The position numbers and the translations under genes were made by a program. From NCBI RefSeq assembly GCF_030376615.1, contig NZ_JARRAB010000005.1:224703-288702 (forward strand): a stretch of DNA of 64,000 bases, written 5' to 3'. How positions within the stretch are numbered: position 1 is the stretch's first letter; each line of letters starts with the position of its first letter. The notes beneath the pieces are model-generated. The model ran no database searches and was not told the DNA's origin. It saw nothing but the letters and a program-made list of their open reading frames with translations. The stretch is from Pseudomonas sp. sp1636. GTDB taxonomy: Bacteria; Pseudomonadota; Gammaproteobacteria; Pseudomonadales; Pseudomonadaceae. This document shows, piece after piece, positions 44,413 to 53,022 of this stretch.

Positions 44413-45609
44413 TCAGCTGTTGGGCAGCAGGCGGCAGGTCAGCGACTTGATGTAGCGGGTCTCGGCGATGGCCGGGTGCACCGGATGGTCCGGGCCCTGG
44501 GCGCCGCGCTCGAGCAGCTGGATATTGCGGTCCAGGTGGCGGGCGCTGGTCAGCAGGATGTTCTGCAGATCGTCTTCCGGCAGGTGCATGGAGCAGCTGG
44601 CGCTGACCAGGATGCCGTCCTTGCCGAGCAGGCGCATGGCCTGTTCGTTGAGGCGGCGGTAGGCGGCCTCGCCGTTCTTCAGATCCTTCTTGCGCTTGAT
44701 AAAGGCGGGCGGGTCGGCGATCACCACGTCGAAACGCTCCTCGGCGCTCTTGAGCTCCTTGAGGGCGGCGAACACGTCGCCTTCGACGCAGGTGACCCGC
44801 TCGGCGACGCCATTGAGCGCGGCATTGCGCTCGACGCCGTCGAGGGCGAAGCCGGAGGCGTCCACGCAGAACACTTCGCTGGCGCCGAAGGCCGCCGCTT
44901 GCACGCCCCAGCCGCCGATGTAGCTGAACAGGTCGAGCACCCGCTTGCCCTTGACGTAGGGCGCCAGGCGCGCGCGGTTCATGCGGTGGTCGTAAAACCA
45001 GCCGGTCTTCTGCCCCGCGATCACCGGGGCCTCGAACCGTACCCCGTTCTCTTCCAGGGCGACCCATTCGGGCACCACCCCGAAGGCGGTGTCCACGTAG
45101 CGTTCCAGGCCTTCGGCGTCGCGCGCGGCGGAGTCGTTCTTGAGCAGGATGCCGCTGGGCTTGAGCACCTGGATCAGCGCGGCCAGCACCTCGTCCTTAT
45201 GCCGCTCCATGGCGGCGGAGGCCAGCTGCACCACCAGGATGTCGAAGAAGCGATCCACCACCAGCCCCGGCAGCAGGTCGGAGTCGCCGTACACCAGGCG
45301 GTAGCAGGGCTGCTCGAACAGGCGCTCGCGCAAGGACAGGGCGACGTTGAGCCGGTGCACCAGCAGCGACTTGTCCAGCACCAGCTTGCTGTCGCGCGAC
45401 AGCAGGCGCGCGCAGATCAGGTTGTTCGGGCTCATGGCGACCACGCCCAGGGGCTTGCCGCCGGCGGCTTCGAGCAGCGCCTGGTCGCCGGCGGCAAAGC
45501 CGTGCAGCGGCGTGGCGGCGACATCGATCTCGTTGCTGTAGACCCACAGGTGGCCGGCCCGCAGGCGTCGATCGGCGTTGGCTTTCAGGCGCAGGCTGGG
45601 CAGGGACAT
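44413..45609 (-). CDS. RlmI-like class I SAM-dependent rRNA methyltransferase
   Basis: 398 aa. The N-terminal PUA domain (SLRLKANADRRLRAGHLWVY) is followed by a THUMP-less linker and a Rossmann methyltransferase (RVLDLFSYIGGWGVQAAAFG, DASGFALDGVERNAALNGV) with the catalytic region FDVVIADPPAFIKRKKDL and SCSMHLPEDDL. It is homologous to E. coli RlmI, which makes m5C1962 in 23S rRNA; the exact target is inferred. GGAGAA precedes the ATG. It converges with the ABC ATPase gene. Confidence 0.9.
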   Translation of the reverse strand: MSLPSLRLKANADRRLRAGHLWVYSNEIDVAATPLHGFAAGDQALLEAAGGKPLGVVAMSPNNLICARLLSRDSKLVLDKSLLVHRLNVALSLRERLFEQPCYRLVYGDSDLLPGLVVDRFFDILVVQLASAAMERHKDEVLAALIQVLKPSGILLKNDSAARDAEGLERYVDTAFGVVPEWVALEENGVRFEAPVIAGQKTGWFYDHRMNRARLAPYVKGKRVLDLFSYIGGWGVQAAAFGASEVFCVDASGFALDGVERNAALNGVAERVTCVEGDVFAALKELKSAEERFDVVIADPPAFIKRKKDLKNGEAAYRRLNEQAMRLLGKDGILVSASCSMHLPEDDLQNILLTSARHLDRNIQLLERGAQGPDHPVHPAIAETRYIKSLTCRLLPNS

Positions 45610-45767
45610 GGGGGGTTCTCCAGAAAAAGAGCGCGATTATAGCCGGTTCGCCAAGCGCAGGCGCAGCTCGGACGGGCTTTCCATCGTGCCGATGAATGTT
45701 CCCGGGCATGTTCGCGTGGGGGCAATCCGGCTACACTCTGGCCTTCTGCCATCTTTGTCGACTCGCC

Positions 45768-46634
45768 ATGGCCCACGCCCTCTCCGCCGAACAGATTCAC
45801 AAAGTCCTGCAAGGCATCAGCGTGCCGCCGCAGCCACAGATCATGGTCGACCTGCAGATGGAGCAGGTCATGCCGCATCCCGACCTGAAGGCCATTGCCA
45901 GGCTGATCAGCCAGGATCCGGGGCTGTCCGGGGCGTTGTTGAAGATCGTCAACTCGCCGTTTTTCGGTCTGGACAACCGCATCGCCTCGATCCAGCAGGC
46001 GGTCAATCTGCTCGGTTGCGACACGGTGATCAACCTGATCAACGCCCAGTCGATCAAGGGCGAGCTCAGCGACGAGACCATAGTCACCCTCAGCCGCTTC
46101 TGGGACAGTGCCCAGGACGTGGCCATGACCTGCCTGACCCTGGCCAAACGCATCGGCTACCAGGCGCCGGACGAGGCCTACACCCTCGGCCTGTTCCACA
46201 ACTGCGGCATCCCCTTGATGGTCAAGCGCTTCCCCCACTACATGACGGTGCTGGAGGAGGCCTATTACAGCGCCAGTGCCGAGTTGCGGGTGGTCGACAC
46301 CGAGAACCGCCTGCTCAACACCAACCACGCGGTGGTCGGCTACTTCACCGCCAAGTCGTGGAACCTGCCGCTGCACCTGTGCGAAGCCATCGCCAGCCAC
46401 CACAACGCCTTGGCGATCTTCAGCGACGACTCCGGCCGCGATGCCCAGTTGAAGACCCTGCTGGCGATCCTGAAAATGGCCGAGCACATCTGCCAGAGCC
46501 ATCGGGTGCTGGGCAACCAGGCCGAGGATCATGAATGGCAGAACATCGAACAGCTGGTGCTGGAGTACGTCGGCCTGTCCGGGTACGACTTCGAACACTT
46601 GCGCGAGAGCATTCGCGAGTTGGGAGCCGCCTGA
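45768..46634 (+). CDS. HDOD-domain signalling protein
   Basis: 288 aa single-domain HDOD protein (inactive HD-GYP-like fold). ARLISQDPGLSGALLKIVNS, AVNLLGCDTVINLINAQS and LGLFHNCGIPLMVKRFP are the family strings; NCG and SHHN replace a full HD metal site. HDOD proteins act as scaffolds in motility and c-di-GMP signalling. The start at 45768 (MAHALSAEQIHKVL) is chosen over an upstream ATG at 45696; the ribosome site is weak. Confidence 0.85.
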   Translation: MAHALSAEQIHKVLQGISVPPQPQIMVDLQMEQVMPHPDLKAIARLISQDPGLSGALLKIVNSPFFGLDNRIASIQQAVNLLGCDTVINLINAQSIKGELSDETIVTLSRFWDSAQDVAMTCLTLAKRIGYQAPDEAYTLGLFHNCGIPLMVKRFPHYMTVLEEAYYSASAELRVVDTENRLLNTNHAVVGYFTAKSWNLPLHLCEAIASHHNALAIFSDDSGRDAQLKTLLAILKMAEHICQSHRVLGNQAEDHEWQNIEQLVLEYVGLSGYDFEHLRESIRELGAA

Positions 46635-46635
46635 G

Positions 46636-46664
46636 CCGCCTGCCGCCCCGGAGGCGGCAGGCGG
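46636..46664. terminator. Hairpin between convergent HDOD and DUF2388 genes
   Basis: Twelve-base perfect stem CCGCCTGCCGCC / GGCGGCAGGCGG with a 5-base loop, two bases after the HDOD stop. No T-run, so it may work as a Rho-dependent stop or RNA 3' end. Confidence 0.6.
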
Positions 46665-46669
46665 GATGG

Positions 46670-46975
46670 CTACTGCTGTTGTGCGGCGAGGATGGCGCTG
46701 GCCAATGCCATGTCGCTGGCCTGCAGGTCGGGGTGTTCGGCGCGCAGTTGGCGTAGCGCCGCTTCCAGATAAGGCCCGCGAATTTTCCCGCCGCTGGCGA
46801 CATAGCTGCTGGCATCGTCACGCGCCGGCACTACCAGCTTCTTGTCCTTGAAGGTCAGATAGGTCGAGGCGGTGGTCGCGCCGGACGAGAGGATGTCGCG
46901 CACCATGCTGTCAGCGAAAGCTGGGGCGGTGAACGCGAAGAGTGCGGCAAAGAGTAACGGGCTGAAGTGGCGCAT
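46670..46975 (-). CDS. DUF2388-family small exported protein
   Basis: 101 aa. Signal peptide MRHFSPLLFAALFAFTAPAF with cleavage near ADS. The mature part STYLTFKDKKLVVPARDDAS, YVASGGKIRGPYLEAALRQL matches DUF2388 proteins, a Pseudomonas-rich family of about 100 residues often present in several copies. Function unknown; periplasmic location expected. The start at 46975 is chosen because the signal peptide begins there. Confidence 0.8.
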   Translation of the reverse strand: MRHFSPLLFAALFAFTAPAFADSMVRDILSSGATTASTYLTFKDKKLVVPARDDASSYVASGGKIRGPYLEAALRQLRAEHPDLQASDMALASAILAAQQQ

Positions 46976-47200
46976 GCGCTGACTCCGAAAGGTGGGCTTA
47001 TGCAATAAGAGTCCGGCCCGCCGCAGGGGTTCAACCAGGCCGATCAAGGGTGGGGGCGCGGTCTGCTGGCTCATGGCCTTTGCTCGGCGATAGTGAGGCC
47101 GCACAGCAGTGCAGCCTGCAGCAGCTGCTCGGGCTTCAGTCGCGAAGCTCGACGGGTGCCTTGATGGCCTTCACGACTGTGGAGCTGAGAGGCGGTGTCT

Positions 47201-47650
47201 TTACCCGATGGCTTCGACTCTCAGGCGCACGCCCTCCTGGGCGGTCACCTTGACCGGGCTGCCGGCCGGCAGATCCGGGCCGCTGACCAGCCACAGGGTG
47301 TCGCCGGCCTTGATCTTGCCGTGGCCGTTGCTGATGGCTTCATGGAGGACGAACTGGCGCCCCACCAGCTCACTGCCGCGGCGGTTCAGCCCCGGTTGGT
47401 CGGAGGGTTTGGCCGCGGTGCGCTGGCGGCGCCACCAGTACACGGCGGTGAGCACCGAGAGCACGCCGAACAGGATGAACTGCACGGCCCAGGGCAGCTC
47501 CGGGAACAGGTAGGTGAACACGCCGACGCTGGCCGCGGCGATGCCGATCCACAGCAGGTAACCGCCGGCGCCGAACACTTCGAGGATCAGCAGCAGGGTG
47601 CCGAAGGCCAGCCAGTTCCAGAACGACAGGTGCTGCAAGTAGTCCCACAT
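47201..47650 (-). CDS. NfeD-family membrane protein
   Basis: 149 aa, with helices WNWLAFGTLLLILEVFGAGG, YLLWIGIAAASVGVFTYLFP and AVQFILFGVLSVLTAVYWW, and a C-terminal OB-fold domain (LNRRGSELVGRQFVLHEAI, GDTLWLVSGPDLPAGSPVKV). Short-form NfeD is the partner of SPFH/stomatin proteins and sits three bases after the qmcA stop. It is thought to help organise membrane microdomains or stabilise the SPFH protein. Confidence 0.88.
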   Translation of the reverse strand: MWDYLQHLSFWNWLAFGTLLLILEVFGAGGYLLWIGIAAASVGVFTYLFPELPWAVQFILFGVLSVLTAVYWWRRQRTAAKPSDQPGLNRRGSELVGRQFVLHEAISNGHGKIKAGDTLWLVSGPDLPAGSPVKVTAQEGVRLRVEAIG

Positions 47651-47653
47651 CGC

Positions 47654-48577
47654 TTAACCCTGCTTGTTATCGCCGAAGGTGGCTTTGACGATCTCGCCGA
47701 TGCCGCTGACCGCGCCTATCACCTGGCTGGCTTCCAACGGCATGAGGATGACCTTGCTGTTGTTGGCGCTGGCCAACTGGCCGAGGGCGTCGATGTATTT
47801 CTGTGCGACGAAGTAGTTGATCGCCTGCACGTTGCCGTCGGCGATGGCGACCGAGACCACCCGGGTGGCTTCGGCTTCGGCGCCGGCGGCGCGTTCGCGG
47901 GCTTCGGCTTCGAGGAAGGCCGCTTGCCGTTCACCCTCGGCCTCGAGGATCTGCGCCTGCTTCTTGCCCTCGGCGGTGAGAATGGCGGCGGCGCGCAGGC
48001 CTTCGGCTTCGAGGATTTGCGCCCGCTTGATCCGCTCGGCCTTCATCTGCCCGGACATGGCGGCCATCAGGTCGGCCGGCGGGCTGATGTCCTTGATTTC
48101 GATGCGGGTGATCTTGATCCCCCAGGGCGCGGTCGCCTCATCCACGGTGCGCAACAGTTTCTCGTTGATCGCGTCGCGCTGGCTGAGCATCGCGTCCAGC
48201 TCCATGGAGCCGAGCACGGTGCGGATATTGGTCTGCAGCAGGTTGCGGATGGCATGGGTGAGGTTGTTCACCTCGTAGGCGGCCTGGGCGGCGTTGATCA
48301 CCTGGAAGAAGCACACGGCATCGATCTGCACCGTGGCGTTGTCGGAGGTGATCACTTCCTGGGGCGGAATATCCAGCACCGTTTCCATGACGCTGAGCTT
48401 GTGGCCGATGCGATCCATCACCGGCACTATGATGTTCAGGCCCGGGGTCAGGGTGTTGGTGTAGCGGCCGAAGCGCTCGACCGTCCATTGCGAGCCCTGG
48501 GGCACCACTTTGAAACCCATAAAGACCACGGCGACGGCCAGGCCGACGAAGAGAAAGATCACACTGCCGATTTCCAT
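47654..48577 (-). CDS. qmcA: SPFH/stomatin-family protein (QmcA-like)
   Basis: 307 aa. An N-terminal membrane anchor ([19 protein letters not shown]) is followed by the SPFH domain ([55 protein letters not shown]) and a long alanine/glutamate-rich coiled coil ([38 protein letters not shown]). It forms ring assemblies in the inner membrane in this family and often associates with FtsH. AAGGAAC precedes the start. First gene of qmcA-nfeD. Confidence 0.9.
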   Translation of the reverse strand: MEIGSVIFLFVGLAVAVVFMGFKVVPQGSQWTVERFGRYTNTLTPGLNIIVPVMDRIGHKLSVMETVLDIPPQEVITSDNATVQIDAVCFFQVINAAQAAYEVNNLTHAIRNLLQTNIRTVLGSMELDAMLSQRDAINEKLLRTVDEATAPWGIKITRIEIKDISPPADLMAAMSGQMKAERIKRAQILEAEGLRAAAILTAEGKKQAQILEAEGERQAAFLEAEARERAAGAEAEATRVVSVAIADGNVQAINYFVAQKYIDALGQLASANNSKVILMPLEASQVIGAVSGIGEIVKATFGDNKQG

Positions 48578-48669
48578 GAGGCGTAGTTCCTTGCGCAGAG
48601 CTTGTAGGGTGACGGGCGATTGTATGCCTATCGCCAGGGATTTTCCCGGGATCCGGGCGAACTTGTGAA

Positions 48670-50277
48670 TCAGTATGGGTCGCCTTGCAGCGCCGCGAGC
48701 AGTCTTCGATCGCGCGCATAGAGGTCGTTGCGCAGGATCAGTTCGCCGGCGGCGTTGACCCCCGCGGTCCAGTAGGCGAGGACGATCGGCAGGCGCCCGC
48801 GGATGGGGAATTCTGTGGTTTTGCCGCTGGCCAGCAGGCGCGCGATCTCGGCGCAGTCATCGGCCGGCAGCAGGACGTCGAGCAGTTCGACGATGCCTTC
48901 GATGCGCACGCAGCCGGAGCTGAACGCGCGCGGCGATTTGCCGAACAGGTGCTGGCTGGGGGTGTCGTGCAGGTACACCGAGAACGGGTTGGCGAAGCGG
49001 ATGACCAACTGCCCGAGGGGGTTTTGCGGCCCGGCATCCTGGCGCAGGATGATCGCGCCGGGATGCTGCCAGTCGACCGTGGCCGGGTCGAGGGGCTGGC
49101 CGTCGCGGTCGAGCACGCGCAACTGCTGGCGCTGCAGATAACCGAGGTCGCGGCGGATCTCCGGCAGTTTGTCCTCGCGCAGGATGGTCGGCGGCACTGT
49201 CCAGGTGGGGTTGAGGGTCAGGCGGCTGACCAGTGATTTGAGCTGCGGCGTCTGCCGTGCCGGCCGCCCGACCTGGGCACGCCCCTGCCAGAGCAACTGG
49301 TGGTCACGGTAATAGCCGAGCTGGCCCGCGGCGATATCCACCAGCAGGGTTTCGGCCTCGATGTCGCCGGCCAGCCAGCGCCAGCGTTCGAGGTTGACCC
49401 GCAGTTGCTCGAGCCGCTCGGTCGCGCTGGTGTTCAGGGCGGTCAGGCTGTCCGCGCCGACCAAACCGTCGGCCTGCAGGCCATGGCGGCTCTGGAAACG
49501 TTCCACGGCGGCAACCAGGGGGGCGTCGTAGCGCTCGGCGTCAGTGCTTGGCCGTTGGCCGATATAGCCCTCCGCCGCCAGGCGGGCGGCCAGCAGGGGA
49601 ATGCGCTGATCGCGCATGCCCGGGCGCAGCAGGCGGCCGGGCGGAACCCTGGGCCACTCGGCCAGTGGCAGACGACGCCGCTCGGCGTAGGCGCGGCGCA
49701 GTTGCTGGTATTGGCGCAGAGCGGGGCGCGCCGCGGCGAAGGCCGCCGGCAGGTCGTCGAGGCCTTGCCAGGCGCGCCTGAGCAGGCTGGCCGGTGGCGT
49801 CGGGCTGGCGCTGTCGGGGGCGCGCCAGAAGGGTTCTAGCGGTTCTTGCGTCAGGCGCCCGTGTGCCAGGTGCTGCAGGGCTTGCAGGTAGCCATGGCTG
49901 ATCAGCAGGTCGGCGCAGGCGCGCTGCTGGATATCGTTCGGCAGCGCGGCGGCCAGGCGGTCGAGCCGATACTCGCCGGGGTCGAGGCCGTCGTCGGCCA
50001 GTTGCTCCAGTTCATGCAACAGCGCCGCACGTCGGCTAGGCTCCTGCCAGAGCGGGACGAAGGCCTGCTGCGTATAGAACTCGTACAGCAGGCCGGATAC
50101 CTGCAGCTCGGCGGCCGTGAGCGACGGGGCGCAGGCGCTCGGTTGCGCGGCGAAACTCAGGCGAATCGCCTGGCTGGCGCCGTCATCGACGGCGTAGGCC
50201 TGGGCCGCAATAGCCAATAGACCGGCGGCAGCCAGGTGGCGTGCGGTGTTTGTGTACAATCGCGCTCTCCAGTTCAT
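48670..50277 (-). CDS. L,D-transpeptidase with peptidoglycan-binding domain (LdtD/YcbB-like)
   Basis: 535 aa. N-terminal signal ([18 protein letters not shown]), a scaffold region, a PG_binding_1 segment ([32 protein letters not shown]) and a C-terminal YkuD catalytic domain with SGCVRIEG carrying the catalytic cysteine and [10 protein letters not shown] with the catalytic histidine. This is the domain order of E. coli LdtD, which makes 3-3 peptidoglycan crosslinks. It is periplasmic. Start [10 protein letters not shown] is chosen by signal peptide; upstream open frame is rejected. Divergent from another transpeptidase-fold gene. Confidence 0.9.
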   Translation of the reverse strand: MNWRARLYTNTARHLAAAGLLAIAAQAYAVDDGASQAIRLSFAAQPSACAPSLTAAELQVSGLLYEFYTQQAFVPLWQEPSRRAALLHELEQLADDGLDPGEYRLDRLAAALPNDIQQRACADLLISHGYLQALQHLAHGRLTQEPLEPFWRAPDSASPTPPASLLRRAWQGLDDLPAAFAAARPALRQYQQLRRAYAERRRLPLAEWPRVPPGRLLRPGMRDQRIPLLAARLAAEGYIGQRPSTDAERYDAPLVAAVERFQSRHGLQADGLVGADSLTALNTSATERLEQLRVNLERWRWLAGDIEAETLLVDIAAGQLGYYRDHQLLWQGRAQVGRPARQTPQLKSLVSRLTLNPTWTVPPTILREDKLPEIRRDLGYLQRQQLRVLDRDGQPLDPATVDWQHPGAIILRQDAGPQNPLGQLVIRFANPFSVYLHDTPSQHLFGKSPRAFSSGCVRIEGIVELLDVLLPADDCAEIARLLASGKTTEFPIRGRLPIVLAYWTAGVNAAGELILRNDLYARDRRLLAALQGDPY

Positions 50278-50413
50278 GGGTTGCCAGTTGCGTGACGGTT
50301 GTTTGCCGTCGAATGGGGCGCCGTCGGCTCGTGCGGCGCCGGCAGCGATTAAAGCAGGCGCTCGCAAGCGTTCGCCGAATGTTGGTCGCAGTGTACACAG
50401 GAGCTTCCTGCGC

Positions 50414-51121
50414 ATGATCCAAGCACTCCGCCGACTCGGCATTTACCTGAGCGGGCTCTGTCTGCTGGTTTCACCCTGGCTGGCGGCGGCAAGCGCGCCG
50501 CCGCCGCTGTTCGACAGTCTGACGCGGGCCGCGCCCGGGCTCGACCGCCAGGTGCTTGAACATGCGCTGATGGCCATGCAGTGTGCGCTCAAGCATGGTG
50601 CCGAGCCGGCGCAGCGGCTGGCGGTGATCGACTATGCGCAGCCATCCACCGCTCGCCGCTTGTGGATCTTCGATCTGCAGCAGCCGCGCTTGCTGTTGCG
50701 CGATTTTGTCGCTCACGGGCGTTTGTCGGGAGAGAATTTCGCCACGCGCTTTTCCAACACCTTGGGCAGCTACCAGTCCAGCCTGGGCTTGTTTCGCGCC
50801 GCGGAGAGCTACAGCGGCAAGCACGGCTATTCGTTGCGCATGGACGGCCTCGAGCCGGGAGTCAACGACCGGGCTCGCGAGCGCGCCATCGTCATCCACG
50901 CCGCCAGCTACGTCGACCCGCGCCTGGTACAGAGCCAAGGCCGGATCGGCCGCAGCCTCGGTTGCCCGGCGGTGCGGCCGGAGGTGGCACGGATGGTGGT
51001 CGACCAGCTCAAGGGCGGCCAGTTCATCTTTGCCTGGTATCCGGATCAGGCCTGGCTGCAGGGCTCGGCCTACCTCAACTGCCCGCCGCGCAAGGGGACG
51101 CCGGTCGTCGCCCAACGCTGA
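50414..51121 (+). CDS. Murein L,D-transpeptidase catalytic-domain-family protein
   Basis: 235 aa. Signal peptide (LGIYLSGLCLLVSPWLAAAS) then a YkuD-like catalytic domain of the YkuD_2 type: IDYAQPSTARRLWIFDLQQP, VAHGRLSGENFATRFSNTLG, AIVIHAASYV and RSLGCPAVRPEVA with the nucleophilic cysteine. Periplasmic peptidoglycan crosslinking, hydrolysis or lipoprotein attachment is possible; the activity is not certain. AGGAG ten bases upstream sets the ATG at 50414. It shares a 136-base control region with the LdtD-like gene. Confidence 0.85.
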   Translation: MIQALRRLGIYLSGLCLLVSPWLAAASAPPPLFDSLTRAAPGLDRQVLEHALMAMQCALKHGAEPAQRLAVIDYAQPSTARRLWIFDLQQPRLLLRDFVAHGRLSGENFATRFSNTLGSYQSSLGLFRAAESYSGKHGYSLRMDGLEPGVNDRARERAIVIHAASYVDPRLVQSQGRIGRSLGCPAVRPEVARMVVDQLKGGQFIFAWYPDQAWLQGSAYLNCPPRKGTPVVAQR

Positions 51122-51134
51122 GGCGCAGGCCGCG

Positions 51135-52919
51135 CTAACGCTGCTCGCTCTGCGGGGTGACCCGTAGCACTTCCTCGATGGTGGTCAGGCCCGCGGCGAC
51201 TTTTTGTGCGCCCGACAGCCTGAGGCTGCGCATGCCCTCCTTGAACGCCTGTCGGCGCAGGGCTACCAGGTCGGTGTCGGCGCCGATCAGCGCTTTGATG
51301 CCATCGTTGAGCTGCATGATTTCGTAGACCCCGGCGCGCCCGCGGTAGCCGGTGTCGCGGCATTCCAGGCAGCCCACGGCCTTGTGCGCGCCGCTCGGCA
51401 GCGGCGCGTTCCAGGGTTTGGTCAGGCTCTGCCAGTCGTCTTCGCCGAGTTCGTGCGGTGCCTTGCAATGCGGGCAGAGGGTGCGCACCAGGCGCTGGGC
51501 CATGACCCCGAGCAGGGTGGCCTTGAGCAGGTAATGCGGCACGCCCAGCTCGAGCAGGCGGGTGATGGCGCTGGGCGCGTCGTTGGTGTGCAGGGTCGAG
51601 AGCACCAGGTGGCCGGTCAGTGCGGCCTGGATCGCCATCTCGGCGGTTTCCAGGTCGCGGATCTCGCCGACCATGATGATGTCCGGATCCTGGCGCATCA
51701 GCGCGCGCACGCCGCTGGCGAAGGACAGGTCGATGTTGTGCTGCACCTGCATCTGGTTGAAGGCGCCCTCGATCATCTCTATCGGGTCTTCGATGGTGCA
51801 GACGTTGACCTCGGACGTCGCCAGCTGCTTGAGCGTGGTGTACAGGGTGGTGGTCTTGCCCGAGCCGGTGGGGCCGGTGACCAGGATGATGCCGTTGGGT
51901 TGCCCGGTCATGTCGGCCCAGCGCTTCATGTCGTCCGGCGAGAAGCCCAGCTGGTCGAAGCTTTTCAGCAGCACTTCCGGATCGAAAATGCGCATCACCA
52001 GCTTCTCGCCGAAGGCGGTGGGCAGGGTCGACAGGCGCAACTCGACCTCGCCGCCATCCGGGATCCTGGTCTTGACCCGGCCATCCTGCGGTTTGCGCTT
52101 TTCCGCGACGTTCATCCGCCCCAGGCTTTTCAGGCGGCTGACCACCGCCATGGTCACCTGCGGCGGGAATTGGTAGACGTTGTGCAGCACGCCGTCGATG
52201 CGAAAACGCACGCTGCCCTGCTCGCGGCGCGGCTCGATGTGGATATCGCTGGCGCGTTGCTGGAAGGCGTACTGGAACAGCCAGTCGACGATGTTGACGA
52301 TATGCGCGTCGTTGGCGTCCGGCTCTTGATCCTGGGCGCCGAGGTTGAGCAGTTGCTCGAAGTTGCCGACGCCGCTGATCTTCATCTCGCCGGCGCTGGC
52401 GCCGCTGACCGACTTGGCCAGGCGGTAGAACTCCACGGTAAAGCGCTGGATCTCCGCCGGGTTGGCCACCACCCGCTTGATCGGGCGTTTCAGCACATGG
52501 GTCAGGTTGGCTTCCCAGCTGTGCATCAGCGGTTGCGCGCTGGCGATGGTCACCGCCTCGGGGGCTACCGCCACGGCAAGAATCTTGTGCCGTTGGGCGA
52601 AGGCGTAGGACATCAGCGGGGTGACGGCGGCCACATCGATTTTCAGCGGGTCGATGCGCAGGTAGGGTTGCCCGACCCACTCCGCCAGCCACCGGGTGAG
52701 GCTTTCCAGGTCGAGCGCCTTGCCTGGACAACCCAGGTCGTTGACCTGCTGCGCGGCGAGAAATTCCAGCGGATGCTGCTGGTTGTTCACCGCGCTGCGG
52801 CGGATCGTCAGGCACTGCTCGGCACTGTCCTGGTCGATCCGGCCCTGACTGACCAGTTCGCGCAGCAGGTCGCCGAGATCGAGGGTGCGGTCGGCGGTGG
52901 GCGAGATGATGGCGGACAT
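51135..52919 (-). CDS. GspE/PilB-family secretion ATPase, orphan
   Basis: 594 aa. N-terminal MshEN-like region (about 60-190: LAEWVGQPYLRIDPLKID, VAPEAVTIASAQPLMHSW) and a C-terminal hexameric ATPase with RASDIHIEPRREQGSVRFRI, Walker A GPTGSGKTTT, Asp/Walker B MVGEIRDLETAEMAIQ, His box TLHTNDAPSAITRLLELG and the zinc site CPHC ... CLECRDTGYRGRAG. It powers type II secretion or type IV pilus assembly in relatives, but no other gsp or pil gene is nearby. AGGGAG five bases upstream fixes 52919. Confidence 0.9.
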   Translation of the reverse strand: MSAIISPTADRTLDLGDLLRELVSQGRIDQDSAEQCLTIRRSAVNNQQHPLEFLAAQQVNDLGCPGKALDLESLTRWLAEWVGQPYLRIDPLKIDVAAVTPLMSYAFAQRHKILAVAVAPEAVTIASAQPLMHSWEANLTHVLKRPIKRVVANPAEIQRFTVEFYRLAKSVSGASAGEMKISGVGNFEQLLNLGAQDQEPDANDAHIVNIVDWLFQYAFQQRASDIHIEPRREQGSVRFRIDGVLHNVYQFPPQVTMAVVSRLKSLGRMNVAEKRKPQDGRVKTRIPDGGEVELRLSTLPTAFGEKLVMRIFDPEVLLKSFDQLGFSPDDMKRWADMTGQPNGIILVTGPTGSGKTTTLYTTLKQLATSEVNVCTIEDPIEMIEGAFNQMQVQHNIDLSFASGVRALMRQDPDIIMVGEIRDLETAEMAIQAALTGHLVLSTLHTNDAPSAITRLLELGVPHYLLKATLLGVMAQRLVRTLCPHCKAPHELGEDDWQSLTKPWNAPLPSGAHKAVGCLECRDTGYRGRAGVYEIMQLNDGIKALIGADTDLVALRRQAFKEGMRSLRLSGAQKVAAGLTTIEEVLRVTPQSEQR

Positions 52920-53022
52920 GGGACTCCCTGTGGTGGTAGCGGTAAGCGGCAAGCTTAAAGCGGCAAGTCGAAAACTGCTGCGCGCCAACGCATAAATGCC
53001 ACATTGGCTTGCCGCCTGCCGC

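Noticed and set aside
50246..50263. Plus-strand TACAAT as a -10 for the YkuD_2 gene
   Set aside because: It lies inside the opposite gene's signal-peptide codons and has no matching -35.
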